Positions 21,383-29,446 of a DNA stretch of 64,000 nucleotides are shown here, one piece after another (the first letter of the stretch is position 1; each line of letters starts with the position of its first letter). The notes under the pieces were generated by a model. It made no database searches, was not told the DNA's origin, and worked only from the letters and a program-made list of their open reading frames with translations. The translations under genes and the position numbers were made by a program. The DNA lies in assembly GCA_002238525.1 (NCBI GenBank), contig MPMN01000003.1:1-64000 (forward strand). The letters are read 5' to 3'. Origin of the DNA: Flavobacteriaceae bacterium bin25. GTDB taxonomy: Bacteria; Bacteroidota; Bacteroidia; Flavobacteriales; Flavobacteriaceae.

Positions 21383-21640
21383 AAACAACAAGAATATTAA
21401 TTTATATATAATAGATATTTTTGATGAAAACCACTTAAAAGCAGCGAGAAAAAAGCACACAAGCAGCATCTACCCCCCCCTAAATTTCTTATGGAAATAA
21501 ATAGACCACACATTACCTGCAGACAAAGAAAGAACATCCAACAAACAAACTCAACCCAGGTTATGATTAAATTTTGAAAGTCTGGTTGAACTACCCGACT
21601 CCAATTTATATAAATGGGGGGGGTAAATTCACTAAAAAAT
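21383..21640 (-). promoter_or_regulatory. Upstream region with paired C8/G8 tracts
   Basis: Plus-strand C8 at 21473-21480 and G8 at 21616-21623 lie 91-98 and 234-241 bases upstream of the lipoprotein start. The same arrangement, with longer tracts, precedes the lipoprotein gene at 61.5 kb. The context TTACCCCCCCC-ATTTAT and a TCGGGTA motif shortly after the distal tract are shared by both regions. It probably contains the promoter; the exact -33 and -7 boxes are not clear. Confidence 0.55.
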
Positions 21641-22243
21641 ATTTGGATGGGGAATAACACTTGAAAAGAAGACAAGAGATTACTTCTCATATGAAAGAAC
21701 ACTAAAAATTAGACGTTTCAACTATTTCTAAAAAATTTCGCTAATTTAATAAAATAATTCACAAAATCGGTTTTTTATTTCAAAAAAATTTTTTGGTCAT
21801 TTCATTGAATAATTTATAATAATTAATCCCTTCTATTTGGATATTTATATGCCATCCCTATGGAGGTTTATTCTAGGTTGCATATATATTTTCTCCTTTG
21901 AAAAAATCCAATTGCATTTTTCACTATTAACTGAGCCATATCTGGAAAATAGGGGTAGAACCTCAAACCTACATATCTTCAACAAGTAATAGAATGTGAA
22001 ATTGAGTAAGAACATAAATTCTTCTGTCTAATACTAATATTGGAAGCATGTCTCCATTGATAAATCGACTGAAATGCTTCAAGTAAAATTTCATTGTAGT
22101 AGTGGATAGATAACTGGTTAATTGTCAACCCTAATATACCTAAAAAGACGAGCTTGTATGTAATTTTAAATAATCGAAAATGGTAGAGTTAGGAATAGAA
22201 ATTCATGTTTACTCCTTGAGAAAAAATTCTCCCCTAGCCAAGT
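21641..22243. other. Intergenic region before the PhoR-like gene, nothing recognised
   Basis: Very AT-rich, with no frame, hairpin or repeat that I can support. Confidence 0.4.
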
Positions 22244-23401
22244 GTGCACAGACTATACAATAGTTTCAATAGCATTTTTACAATTCTAATAAAGAGTAAT
22301 TTTATCACTTTTGATTTAATCGTGTTCTTCCTACGAAAACTAGCCATAGCCACCATAGTTTCCATACTCATTGTGGTTTCTATGACCACTGTTCAGTTAA
22401 TCAACAATTGGAATGAACTGGACTCAGAAGTCTGGGAAAGAATCCTTAAAAGCTCTCTAATACTGTTTGGCATCTCAACAATAGTAGTTTTTATTTTAGA
22501 AGATCTTATTTTTTTTAGTTTTTTTAAATATAAATATAATATAAATTTAGAATCCCAAGAGAATGTCAAACAAAATCTACCAAAAAAAATTCAACGTGTT
22601 TTTTCCAAAATCTACAAAACTACCCTGGAGAATCAACTAGAAATTAAAGTCCTTGAACAACGTGAAAACTACCGAAAAGAATTTATTGGTAATATTTCTC
22701 ACGAATTAAAAACCCCCCTATTTACCGTGCAAGGATATGTACTAACACTCCTTGATGGAGCTCATAAAAAGAAAAAATTAACCGAAAAATATCTGGAAAG
22801 AACAGCCAAAGGTGTAGATCGTCTGATTTCTATAGTCAATGAACTTGATACAATAACAAAAATCGAATCAGGCACCCTCAATCTTGATTTGTATCCCTTT
22901 GATATCGATCAATTGACCTCTAAAGTTTTTGAATTATTCGAAATGGAAGCTAATAAAAAGTCAATAACACTGGTATTAGAGAAAAATGATTCTGACCAGT
23001 TTTGTGTGTGGGCTGATCAAGAAAAAATTCATCAAGTGATGGTTAATCTAATAGGGAACTCCATTACCTATGGAAAAAATGGGGGACTCACCATGGTATC
23101 TTTTCACCAATATGAAAACCAAAAAATACAAATACGAGTTTCTGACGATGGAACTGGAATTGAACAAAAACACCTCCCTAGACTTTTCGAACGGTTTTAT
23201 AGAGTAGACCAAACTAGAAATCGCAATAAAGGAGGATCCGGTCTTGGCCTTGCGATCGTAAAGCACATCATCGAAGCCCACAATCAATCAATAGATGTGT
23301 CAAGCGAAGCTGGAAAAGGTACAGAATTTACCTTTTCCCTGCCCCTTTATAATCCATTGGAGCATCAAATTGAATCAGATCAAGAACAGTCAGAACAATA
23401 A
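22244..23401 (+). CDS. PhoR-like sensor histidine kinase
   Basis: Two membrane helices (about residues 27-52 and 70-93) with only a short loop between them, so it has little periplasmic sensor. A HisKA dimerisation domain follows with the phospho-accepting His in FIGNISHELKTPL (about residue 150), then an HATPase domain with NLIGNSITYG (N box), SDDGTGIEQ, RFYRVDQTR and GSGLGLAIVK. It probably phosphorylates the PhoB-like regulator 8 kb upstream. The GTG start at 22244 is uncertain; a GTG at 22322 is also possible. trmB begins 2 bases after the stop. Confidence 0.88.
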   Translation: MHRLYNSFNSIFTILIKSNFITFDLIVFFLRKLAIATIVSILIVVSMTTVQLINNWNELDSEVWERILKSSLILFGISTIVVFILEDLIFFSFFKYKYNINLESQENVKQNLPKKIQRVFSKIYKTTLENQLEIKVLEQRENYRKEFIGNISHELKTPLFTVQGYVLTLLDGAHKKKKLTEKYLERTAKGVDRLISIVNELDTITKIESGTLNLDLYPFDIDQLTSKVFELFEMEANKKSITLVLEKNDSDQFCVWADQEKIHQVMVNLIGNSITYGKNGGLTMVSFHQYENQKIQIRVSDDGTGIEQKHLPRLFERFYRVDQTRNRNKGGSGLGLAIVKHIIEAHNQSIDVSSEAGKGTEFTFSLPLYNPLEHQIESDQEQSEQ

Positions 23402-23403
23402 CA

Positions 23404-24081
23404 TTGGGTAAAAAAAATAAAACAAGAAAATTCCAAGAAAATTTAACCTTCAAGAATCTTATTCAACATCAATTCTGTGGGAATACCGCAGAAAAATTCT
23501 ATCTACAAGGTCAGTGGAATAAAAATTATTTTTTAAATCAAAATCCAATATGGCTAGAGCTTGGTTGCGGTAAAGGCGAATATACCCTATATAATAGTTC
23601 AAAAAATCCCGAAATAAATTGTATTGGCATTGATGTCAAAGGTGCAAGAATTTGGAAAGGAGCAAAAACTGCACTCAAACAAGACTTAACCAATGCGGCC
23701 TTTTTAAGAGGCCAGATTCAGTGGCTAGATAGATATTTTCGGCAAGATGAAATCGATAAAATTTGGATTGTCTTTCCCGACCCACACCCAAAATATCGAA
23801 AGGCTAAAAATAGATTGACCAATCCAATTTATCTAGATATATATGCTCGGGTATTGAAACCAAATAATCGAATCTATCTCAAAACCGATAGCGAATTTCT
23901 TTTTGGCTATACCCTCGGAATCTTAGAAAACTATCCTTCTAAAATCCACCAAGTAGTTCTAGATGTGCACTCTAGCCAACAATCTCCACAAGATGCTAAA
24001 CAAGTGATTACCTTCTACGAAAAAGGATTTATTGAAAAAGGCAAGTCCATTAAATTCATCTGCTTCGAACTTCTCAAATGA
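23404..24081 (+). CDS. trmB: tRNA (guanine-N7-)-methyltransferase
   Basis: TrmB makes m7G46 in tRNA using SAM. Motif I is LELGCGKGEYTLY (about residue 46), the second acidic motif is IGIDVKGAR, and the signature IVFPDPHPKYR (about 120) is diagnostic of TrmB. The length of 225 fits. The start is TTG, directly after the kinase stop, and the end overlaps the next ATG by 4 bases (ATGA), so it is part of an operon with the kinase and the alkyltransferase-like gene. Confidence 0.92.
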   Translation: MGKKNKTRKFQENLTFKNLIQHQFCGNTAEKFYLQGQWNKNYFLNQNPIWLELGCGKGEYTLYNSSKNPEINCIGIDVKGARIWKGAKTALKQDLTNAAFLRGQIQWLDRYFRQDEIDKIWIVFPDPHPKYRKAKNRLTNPIYLDIYARVLKPNNRIYLKTDSEFLFGYTLGILENYPSKIHQVVLDVHSSQQSPQDAKQVITFYEKGFIEKGKSIKFICFELLK

Positions 24082-24410
24082 TTAAACCCAAAAATGATTT
24101 TTTTGATAGAGTTTATCAAATTGTCCGACTAATCCCCAGAGGTAGAGTAACTACATACGGAACAATAGCTCGTATATTAGGCTCCCCGCAAAGTGCTCGA
24201 ATGGTCGGCTGGGCATTGAATTCATCACACAAATTTTCAGATATTCCCGCTCATAGAGTAGTAAACCGACATGGTTTGCTTACTGGGAAACATCACTTTG
24301 AAGATCCCAACCAAATGCAACGTCTTTTGCAAGCCGAAGGAATAAAAATCAAAAATGATCAAATCCAAGATTTTGATACTCTATTATGGGATCCCGCATT
24401 AGAAGAATAA
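24078..24410 (+). CDS. Alkyltransferase-like protein (MGMT family without catalytic Cys)
   Basis: Resembles the DNA-binding domain of O6-alkylguanine-DNA alkyltransferase: VTTYGTIARILG (helix-turn-helix), ARMVGWAL with the Arg finger, and IPAHRVVNRHG where active enzymes have PCHRV. The cysteine that accepts the alkyl group is Ala. This matches the ATL group, which binds alkylated guanine and hands lesions to nucleotide excision repair rather than reversing them. It is translationally coupled to trmB. Confidence 0.9.
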   Translation: MIKPKNDFFDRVYQIVRLIPRGRVTTYGTIARILGSPQSARMVGWALNSSHKFSDIPAHRVVNRHGLLTGKHHFEDPNQMQRLLQAEGIKIKNDQIQDFDTLLWDPALEE

Positions 24411-24434
24411 AAGATAAAAGGCATATCATTTACT

Positions 24435-24442
24435 TAACTTTG
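24435..24442 (+). promoter_or_regulatory. -7 box (TAACTTTG) for mrp
   Basis: TAACTTTG, identical to the box of the phoB-like gene, ends 16 bases before the mrp GTG start. It suggests that mrp begins a new transcript with a very short leader. Confidence 0.45.
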
Positions 24443-24458
24443 TAGTCCAATAGGTATT

Positions 24459-25595
24459 GTGATTAAACTTAGTAAAACGGATATTATCCAAGCACTTAAA
24501 GAGGTTAAGTCCTCTGGCAACAAGGAAAATATTATTGACGCTGGGTATTTGAAAAACCTTCAAATATTTGGAGACCAGGTAGACATTGACCTGCGTTTTC
24601 CCAACCCGTCGCTTCAGGCTCGAAAAAAAATGGAAGTTGATATTCTCAAAATTATACACCAGAAAGTATATGAGAAAGCCAAAATAAATATCAAAACCGA
24701 AGTAGTTCGCCCGCCGAGTTCTCCAAATCCCAAAATTCGAGGTAAAGCAATTGAAGGTGTTGATTCGATCATCGCTATTTCATCAGGAAAAGGCGGTGTT
24801 GGGAAATCTACCGTTGCTGCAAATATCGCCGTAACACTGGCTAAAATGGGACTTCAAGTTGGTCTATTGGATGCCGATATTTATGGACCCTCAATACCGA
24901 CAATGTTTGATCTCGAAAGGGAACGCCCCCTCTCTGTAAGAGTCCGAGGTAAAGAAAAAATGGAGCCCATAGAAAACTACGGAGTAAAGGTTCTAAGCAT
25001 TGGCTTTTTTACCAAACCTGGTCAAGCAATAATTTGGCGAGGGCCTATGGCATCGAAAGCATTGAATCAACTCATTTTTGATGCGGCTTGGGGCAATTTG
25101 GATTTTCTAATTGTAGATCTACCACCTGGTACCGGAGACATTCACCTTAGTATAGTACAAGCTATACCCTTGTCTGGTGCCGTAGTGGTAAGCACTCCTC
25201 AGCATATCGCCCTATCTGATGCTAGAAAAGGTATCGCGATGTTTCAACAAGAAAATATTTCTGTCCCCGTATTGGGAATAATTGAAAATATGAGTTACTT
25301 TTCACCTACCGATTTGCCTGACAAAAAATACTATATCTTTGGCATGGGTGGAGCCCAAAAATTGGCCGAAGATAAAAGGGTTCCCTTTTTAGGTGAAGTT
25401 CCTCTTATTCAGAGCATAAGAGAAGCCTCTGATTTTGGCAGACCTGCAGCTCTTCAAGATGGTGGAACTATAGTGGACTCCTATGTGAAAATAACCCAAA
25501 ATATGGTACACCAATTATTAAAAAGAAATAAAGATTTGCCTCCAACAAAAGTAGTTGAAATAACAACGATGACAGGATGTAGTGCTATAAAGTAG
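24459..25595 (+). CDS. mrp: Mrp/ApbC-type iron-sulfur cluster carrier ATPase
   Basis: An N-terminal DUF59/MIP18-like domain (residues about 1-80) is followed by a ParA/MinD-type P-loop NTPase with the deviant Walker A GKGGVGKSTVAANIAV (about 110), DADIYGPSIP, WRGPMASKALNQ and DLPPGTGDIHLS. This carrier transfers Fe-S clusters to client proteins. The usual CxxC region after the switch is replaced by SYFSPTDLPDKKYYIF, as often seen in this phylum. A nifU-like gene follows 5 bases later, supporting the Fe-S role. Confidence 0.92.
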   Translation: MIKLSKTDIIQALKEVKSSGNKENIIDAGYLKNLQIFGDQVDIDLRFPNPSLQARKKMEVDILKIIHQKVYEKAKINIKTEVVRPPSSPNPKIRGKAIEGVDSIIAISSGKGGVGKSTVAANIAVTLAKMGLQVGLLDADIYGPSIPTMFDLERERPLSVRVRGKEKMEPIENYGVKVLSIGFFTKPGQAIIWRGPMASKALNQLIFDAAWGNLDFLIVDLPPGTGDIHLSIVQAIPLSGAVVVSTPQHIALSDARKGIAMFQQENISVPVLGIIENMSYFSPTDLPDKKYYIFGMGGAQKLAEDKRVPFLGEVPLIQSIREASDFGRPAALQDGGTIVDSYVKITQNMVHQLLKRNKDLPPTKVVEITTMTGCSAIK

Positions 25596-25600
25596 ATACC

Positions 25601-25840
25601 GTGACAACAGAAGAAATAACCCAAAAAGTCAATTTAGCCCTAGAAGAAATCAGGCCATTTTTACACAAAGATGGAGGAGACATTTCTCTTGTGTCCATTA
25701 TCAATGATCGAATTGTACAAGTGCAGCTTCACGGCAATTGTGTCTATTGCACCGTAAATCAGATGACCCTCAAAACTGGAGTTGAAATGACCATCAAGCG
25801 ATACGTTCCTCAGATTGATAGCGTTCAACAAGTCCACTAA
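25601..25840 (+). CDS. NifU-like Fe-S scaffold (NFU domain)
   Basis: A 79-residue stand-alone NFU domain with HKDGGDISLV and the cluster-binding GNCVYCTVNQMTLKTGVE (CxxC). It provides or carries [4Fe-4S] clusters and works with the adjacent Mrp protein. The GTG start lies 5 bases after mrp; the reductase gene starts 9 bases downstream, so the three form an operon. Confidence 0.92.
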   Translation: MTTEEITQKVNLALEEIRPFLHKDGGDISLVSIINDRIVQVQLHGNCVYCTVNQMTLKTGVEMTIKRYVPQIDSVQQVH

Positions 25841-25849
25841 GGTATTTTG

Positions 25850-26902
25850 ATGATCCATACCGATATTTTAATTATCGGCGCGGGACCAGCTGGGTTGTTT
25901 ACCGTATTCCAAGCCGGTCTTTTGAAAATGAAGTGCCATCTGATTGATTCATTAGGCTATGTAGGTGGTCAGTGTGCAGAGCTTTACCCCAAAAAACCGA
26001 TATACGACATACCAGGATATCCGCAAATTATTGCCAAAGATTTAATTGATAAACTGATGGAACAGGCTCGGCCTTTTAAACCGGGATTTTCCTTGGGACA
26101 ACATGCACAAAAACTGGAACGAAATTCTGCGGGTAATCTTATCATCACCACAAATAAAGGGACAGAGATTATAGCTCCAGTGGTAATTATCGCCGGAGGA
26201 CTAGGTTCTTTTCAGCCGAGAAAACCCAAAATCGACTCACTAGAGTTCTACGAAGAAAAAGGAGTTGATTATACCATAACGTATCCTGAAAAATACCGTA
26301 ACAAGACTTTGGTAATAGCCGGAGGAGGAGACTCAGCTTTGGATTGGACAATTTATCTAGCCGATATCGCTAAAAGACTGATACTAGTTCACCGGAGAAA
26401 TGAATTTAGAGGCGCCTTAGAATCTGTAGAAAAAGTCCAGAAACTAAAGAATGAAAAAAAAATCGAATTGATAACTCAAGGAGCAGTTATCCAAATTGAA
26501 GGGAAGGATTTTCTCGAATCATTGACAATAGAACATCAAGGAAAAGCGATTAAGAAAAAGGTTGATTTTTTTATCCCTTTATTCGGTCTGATACCAAAAC
26601 TAGGCCCCTTAAACAATTGGGGACTCGAAACTAAATCAAATGCCATTGTAGTGAACAACAGCTTAGATTATCAAACCAATATTGAGGGCATTTATGCTAT
26701 TGGAGATGTCAATACCTACCCCGGTAAATTAAAACTAATCCTCTGTGGATTCCACGAGGCTGCAGTGGTTTGTCACAGTGCATATAAACGGGTCTTCCCA
26801 GATAAAAAAAAATACTTTAAATACACTACTATAGCTGGAGTTGAAGGTTTTGATGGCAGCAAAAAAGCTGCAAAACCTTCGGTCGTGAAAACAATCAGCT
26901 AA
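25850..26902 (+). CDS. Ferredoxin/flavodoxin-NADP(+) reductase, thioredoxin reductase-like type
   Basis: An FAD-binding GAGPAGLF (residue about 10) with GYVGGQC, a second dinucleotide site AGGGDSALDW for NADPH (about 160), and IYAIGDVNTYPG near the end place it in the YumC-type FNR group. The TrxR redox CxxC is absent, which separates it from thioredoxin reductase. It would deliver electrons to ferredoxin, a sensible partner for the Fe-S genes upstream. I prefer the ATG at 25850 over the preceding TTG. Confidence 0.88.
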   Translation: MIHTDILIIGAGPAGLFTVFQAGLLKMKCHLIDSLGYVGGQCAELYPKKPIYDIPGYPQIIAKDLIDKLMEQARPFKPGFSLGQHAQKLERNSAGNLIITTNKGTEIIAPVVIIAGGLGSFQPRKPKIDSLEFYEEKGVDYTITYPEKYRNKTLVIAGGGDSALDWTIYLADIAKRLILVHRRNEFRGALESVEKVQKLKNEKKIELITQGAVIQIEGKDFLESLTIEHQGKAIKKKVDFFIPLFGLIPKLGPLNNWGLETKSNAIVVNNSLDYQTNIEGIYAIGDVNTYPGKLKLILCGFHEAAVVCHSAYKRVFPDKKKYFKYTTIAGVEGFDGSKKAAKPSVVKTIS

Positions 26903-26933
26903 ATTTGATGCCTACTATCACTAAAGGAGTGAG

Positions 26934-27323
26934 TCAGTCAACCAACTTAGATGTAATCCCAATAGAACCTCCCACTAAGGAATAGAATACTAAACCAGAT
27001 AAGGCATATACAGCCCATTGAGTCAAACTCATAGTGCCAATAGCTGTAAAGATCAAACCTTCACCAACTGTAAATATTACACCAATTTTAAATCCAAATA
27101 CAACCCCACTAAGGAAATCGTTATTGATCTTTTTAAGGTTTAAATAAATCAGAGTTAAAATATATGTAATAACCAACGTGCCAATAAGGTGCAACGTCCA
27201 ATCCCTACTAGCTGGGTCAGGTGGTAGAAAATCTGCGATGAGCAGACCATAAATCAGATAAAATAGAATATTGTAGACCAATAATGCAATAAGTGTACTT
27301 AAAAGAGTAGTTTTAGAAAACAT
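26934..27323 (-). CDS. Small four-helix membrane protein, unknown function
   Basis: 129 residues with four hydrophobic segments (about 8-30, 45-63, 70-93 and 98-122) and few charges. No family motif is recognised. It stands alone on the minus strand between the Fe-S operon and mvaD. The ATG start and continuous hydrophobic pattern argue that it is real. Confidence 0.65.
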   Translation of the reverse strand: MFSKTTLLSTLIALLVYNILFYLIYGLLIADFLPPDPASRDWTLHLIGTLVITYILTLIYLNLKKINNDFLSGVVFGFKIGVIFTVGEGLIFTAIGTMSLTQWAVYALSGLVFYSLVGGSIGITSKLVD

Positions 27324-27377
27324 ATGAGAGAATTTTATACAAGATACGTTTTTATCCTAAACAACAACCGATATCTC

Positions 27378-27385
27378 TACTTTTG
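27378..27385 (+). promoter_or_regulatory. Possible -7 box (TACTTTTG) for mvaD
   Basis: TACTTTTG fits TAnnTTTG and lies 43 bases before the TTG start of mvaD. No -33 element is clear. Confidence 0.3.
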
Positions 27386-27428
27386 AAAATAATCCCTTTT
27401 TTCTGAACAAATTGCAATAGATCTATCA

Positions 27429-28523
27429 TTGAAAACATTCGTAGCCGGAACAAGCAAAAAGTTAATTAAGACCAAAATCTATACCCTGGCACCAAGTAAT
27501 ATTGCCTTGGTGAAGTATTGGGGAAAGAGAGATTTCCAAATTCCTTTGAATCCCTCGGTTAGTTTTAGCCTAAAGAAGGCGCAATCTAAAACTGAAATAG
27601 AAGTTCTACCAATAAAAACTAAAAGAAATTTGCCTTCGGTTGAATTTACTTTTGAAAAAAAACCTTCAAAAGTCTTTTCTTCTAAAGTCAATGCTTTTCT
27701 TAAACACGCCTCAAGATACTGTCCTTGGCTATTAGACCATCACTTGGTAATTGATAGTGAAAATAATTTTCCCCATAGTTCTGGAATAGCATCTTCAGCT
27801 TCATCGATGGCTTCAATGGCCATAGGTATAATGCAGATAGAAAATCAACTTTTTGAGAACACATTATCCCCAACTCATTTACTTTCAAAAGCATCCTTTT
27901 TGGCTCGATTGGGGTCTGGCAGTGCAGCTCGAAGCATTGAAGGTCCAATGGTTATTTGGGGAGAATCCAGTAGATTTCCCAAAAGCAACAATCAGTATGG
28001 AGTTAGAGTTGATCAGATTTTGGAATTACATCCTATTTTCAAGACCTTTTGTAATGCCATTTTAATTATTGATTACAAGTCCAAAAAGGTTTCGAGTTCA
28101 ACTGGTCACCATTTGATGAACGACCACCCCTATAGAGAATCTAGAATATTGCAAGCCCATAACCATTTGGGGGAATTGGAAGAAGTATTAACGACTGGTG
28201 ATCTCAGTAATCTAATACCAATCGTTGAAAGAGAAGCCCTCAGTCTTCATAGTTTGATGATGAGTTCATCAGATTATTATCTATTGTTTAAACCAAATAC
28301 AGTTCAAGCAATCAATGAAATAATTGACTTCAGGAAATCGACAAAACTTCCTATCATGTTTACCCTTGATGCAGGTCCAAATATTCATGTATTATACCCA
28401 CAAGCATTAAAAGCACAAGTAGAAGAATTCATCAAACTTCAGTTAAAGAGATTATGTCTGAATAACCAAATTCTTTTTGATGGAGTGGGTCCTGGTGCTA
28501 CTTGGTCGTTTTCAAAAAAATGA
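27429..28523 (+). CDS. mvaD: Diphosphomevalonate decarboxylase
   Basis: Converts mevalonate diphosphate to isopentenyl diphosphate. It is recognised by PSNIALVKYWGKRD at the N-terminus, the PSVSFSL segment, the GHMP ATP loop HSSGIASSASSMASMA (about residue 120) and SARSIEGPMVIWG. The 364-residue length is close to the family. The TTG start was chosen because the mature family begins just upstream of the PSNIALVKY strand. It overlaps the next kinase by ATGA, giving a mevalonate-pathway gene pair. Confidence 0.92.
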   Translation: MKTFVAGTSKKLIKTKIYTLAPSNIALVKYWGKRDFQIPLNPSVSFSLKKAQSKTEIEVLPIKTKRNLPSVEFTFEKKPSKVFSSKVNAFLKHASRYCPWLLDHHLVIDSENNFPHSSGIASSASSMASMAIGIMQIENQLFENTLSPTHLLSKASFLARLGSGSAARSIEGPMVIWGESSRFPKSNNQYGVRVDQILELHPIFKTFCNAILIIDYKSKKVSSSTGHHLMNDHPYRESRILQAHNHLGELEEVLTTGDLSNLIPIVEREALSLHSLMMSSSDYYLLFKPNTVQAINEIIDFRKSTKLPIMFTLDAGPNIHVLYPQALKAQVEEFIKLQLKRLCLNNQILFDGVGPGATWSFSKK

Positions 28524-29446
28524 AAAAGAATTTTTTTCCAGCAAAAGTATTGCTATTTGGTGAATACGCTGTTTTATCTGGTGGAAAAGCACTAGCTTTT
28601 CCCTTTCCCCGATATGGTGGTTATTTATACATACCAAAAAAAGAGACTCAGAATTCAAATAGGTCAAACAAATCGCTGAAAGAATTTGTAAAACATTTGA
28701 AAACCAATGCTGTTGGTCAGTTATTGAACCTCAATTTTGAGATCATTGATGACGAATTAAAACGAGGGTTGTGTTTCCATAGTTCGATAGCAGAAAAGTT
28801 TGGTATTGGAAGCAGTGGCGGGCTGATTGCCTCCTTTTACGATCGATTCATTAAGCCAAGGCCATTGGATTTTAACGATTGGACTGGCAGCAGAATAAAT
28901 AAACTAAGAACAGATCTGTCTCTTTTGGAAAATGTTTTTCACGAAACTTCCTCGGGGATAGACCCTTTGGTGAGTTATATCCAGCTGCCTATTGTTCATC
29001 AACTTCAATCAAGCAAAATCCTAGAATCAACATCAAATAATGATGTTTGTATCTTTTTATTGAAAACCCACCAGGCTGCTAAAACCAAAGTAGGAGTTCA
29101 TCAATTTAAAGGATTAATAGATGAAAATACATTTAAAAATGAATTCATTTTTACAAGCGATCGCTGCATTGATTTGATTTTAAAAGGTGATAAGATTGAA
29201 CTTTTCGAACATCTAAAAAAATTGTCTGTAACTACGATGGATTGGTTTAGATATTTAATTCCTGAAAACCTCATCCCAGTTTGGAAAGAAGGAATTGACA
29301 GCGACGACTATTATCTAAAACTCTGCGGATCAGGAGGTGGAGGCTTTATACTTGGGTTTACAGAAAATTGGTCAAGAATTAATGATTTAAAAGCAAATTA
29401 CCCTATTGAGGTTGTCTCTCTAATTTGCTCGGGTTTCCGAGGATAA
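28520..29446 (+). CDS. GHMP-family kinase, mevalonate kinase-like
   Basis: The protein starts MKKNFFPAKVLLFGEYAVLSGG, the sugar/isoprenoid GHMP kinase N-terminus. It has GIGSSGGLIA as ATP loop (about residue 93) and the C-terminal CGSGGGGFILG. Bacteroidota encode this type next to mvaD, and it is usually assigned as mevalonate (or phosphomevalonate) kinase; the exact step cannot be told from sequence. The ATG at 28520 overlaps the mvaD stop. The 3' end overlaps the convergent glycosyltransferase by 49 bases. Confidence 0.82.
   Translation: MKKNFFPAKVLLFGEYAVLSGGKALAFPFPRYGGYLYIPKKETQNSNRSNKSLKEFVKHLKTNAVGQLLNLNFEIIDDELKRGLCFHSSIAEKFGIGSSGGLIASFYDRFIKPRPLDFNDWTGSRINKLRTDLSLLENVFHETSSGIDPLVSYIQLPIVHQLQSSKILESTSNNDVCIFLLKTHQAAKTKVGVHQFKGLIDENTFKNEFIFTSDRCIDLILKGDKIELFEHLKKLSVTTMDWFRYLIPENLIPVWKEGIDSDDYYLKLCGSGGGGFILGFTENWSRINDLKANYPIEVVSLICSGFRG

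Noticed and set aside
26843..26880. Strong hairpin near the end of the ferredoxin reductase gene as a terminator
   Set aside because: It is inside the coding sequence (KAAKPS region) and has no T run after it, so termination there is not supported.
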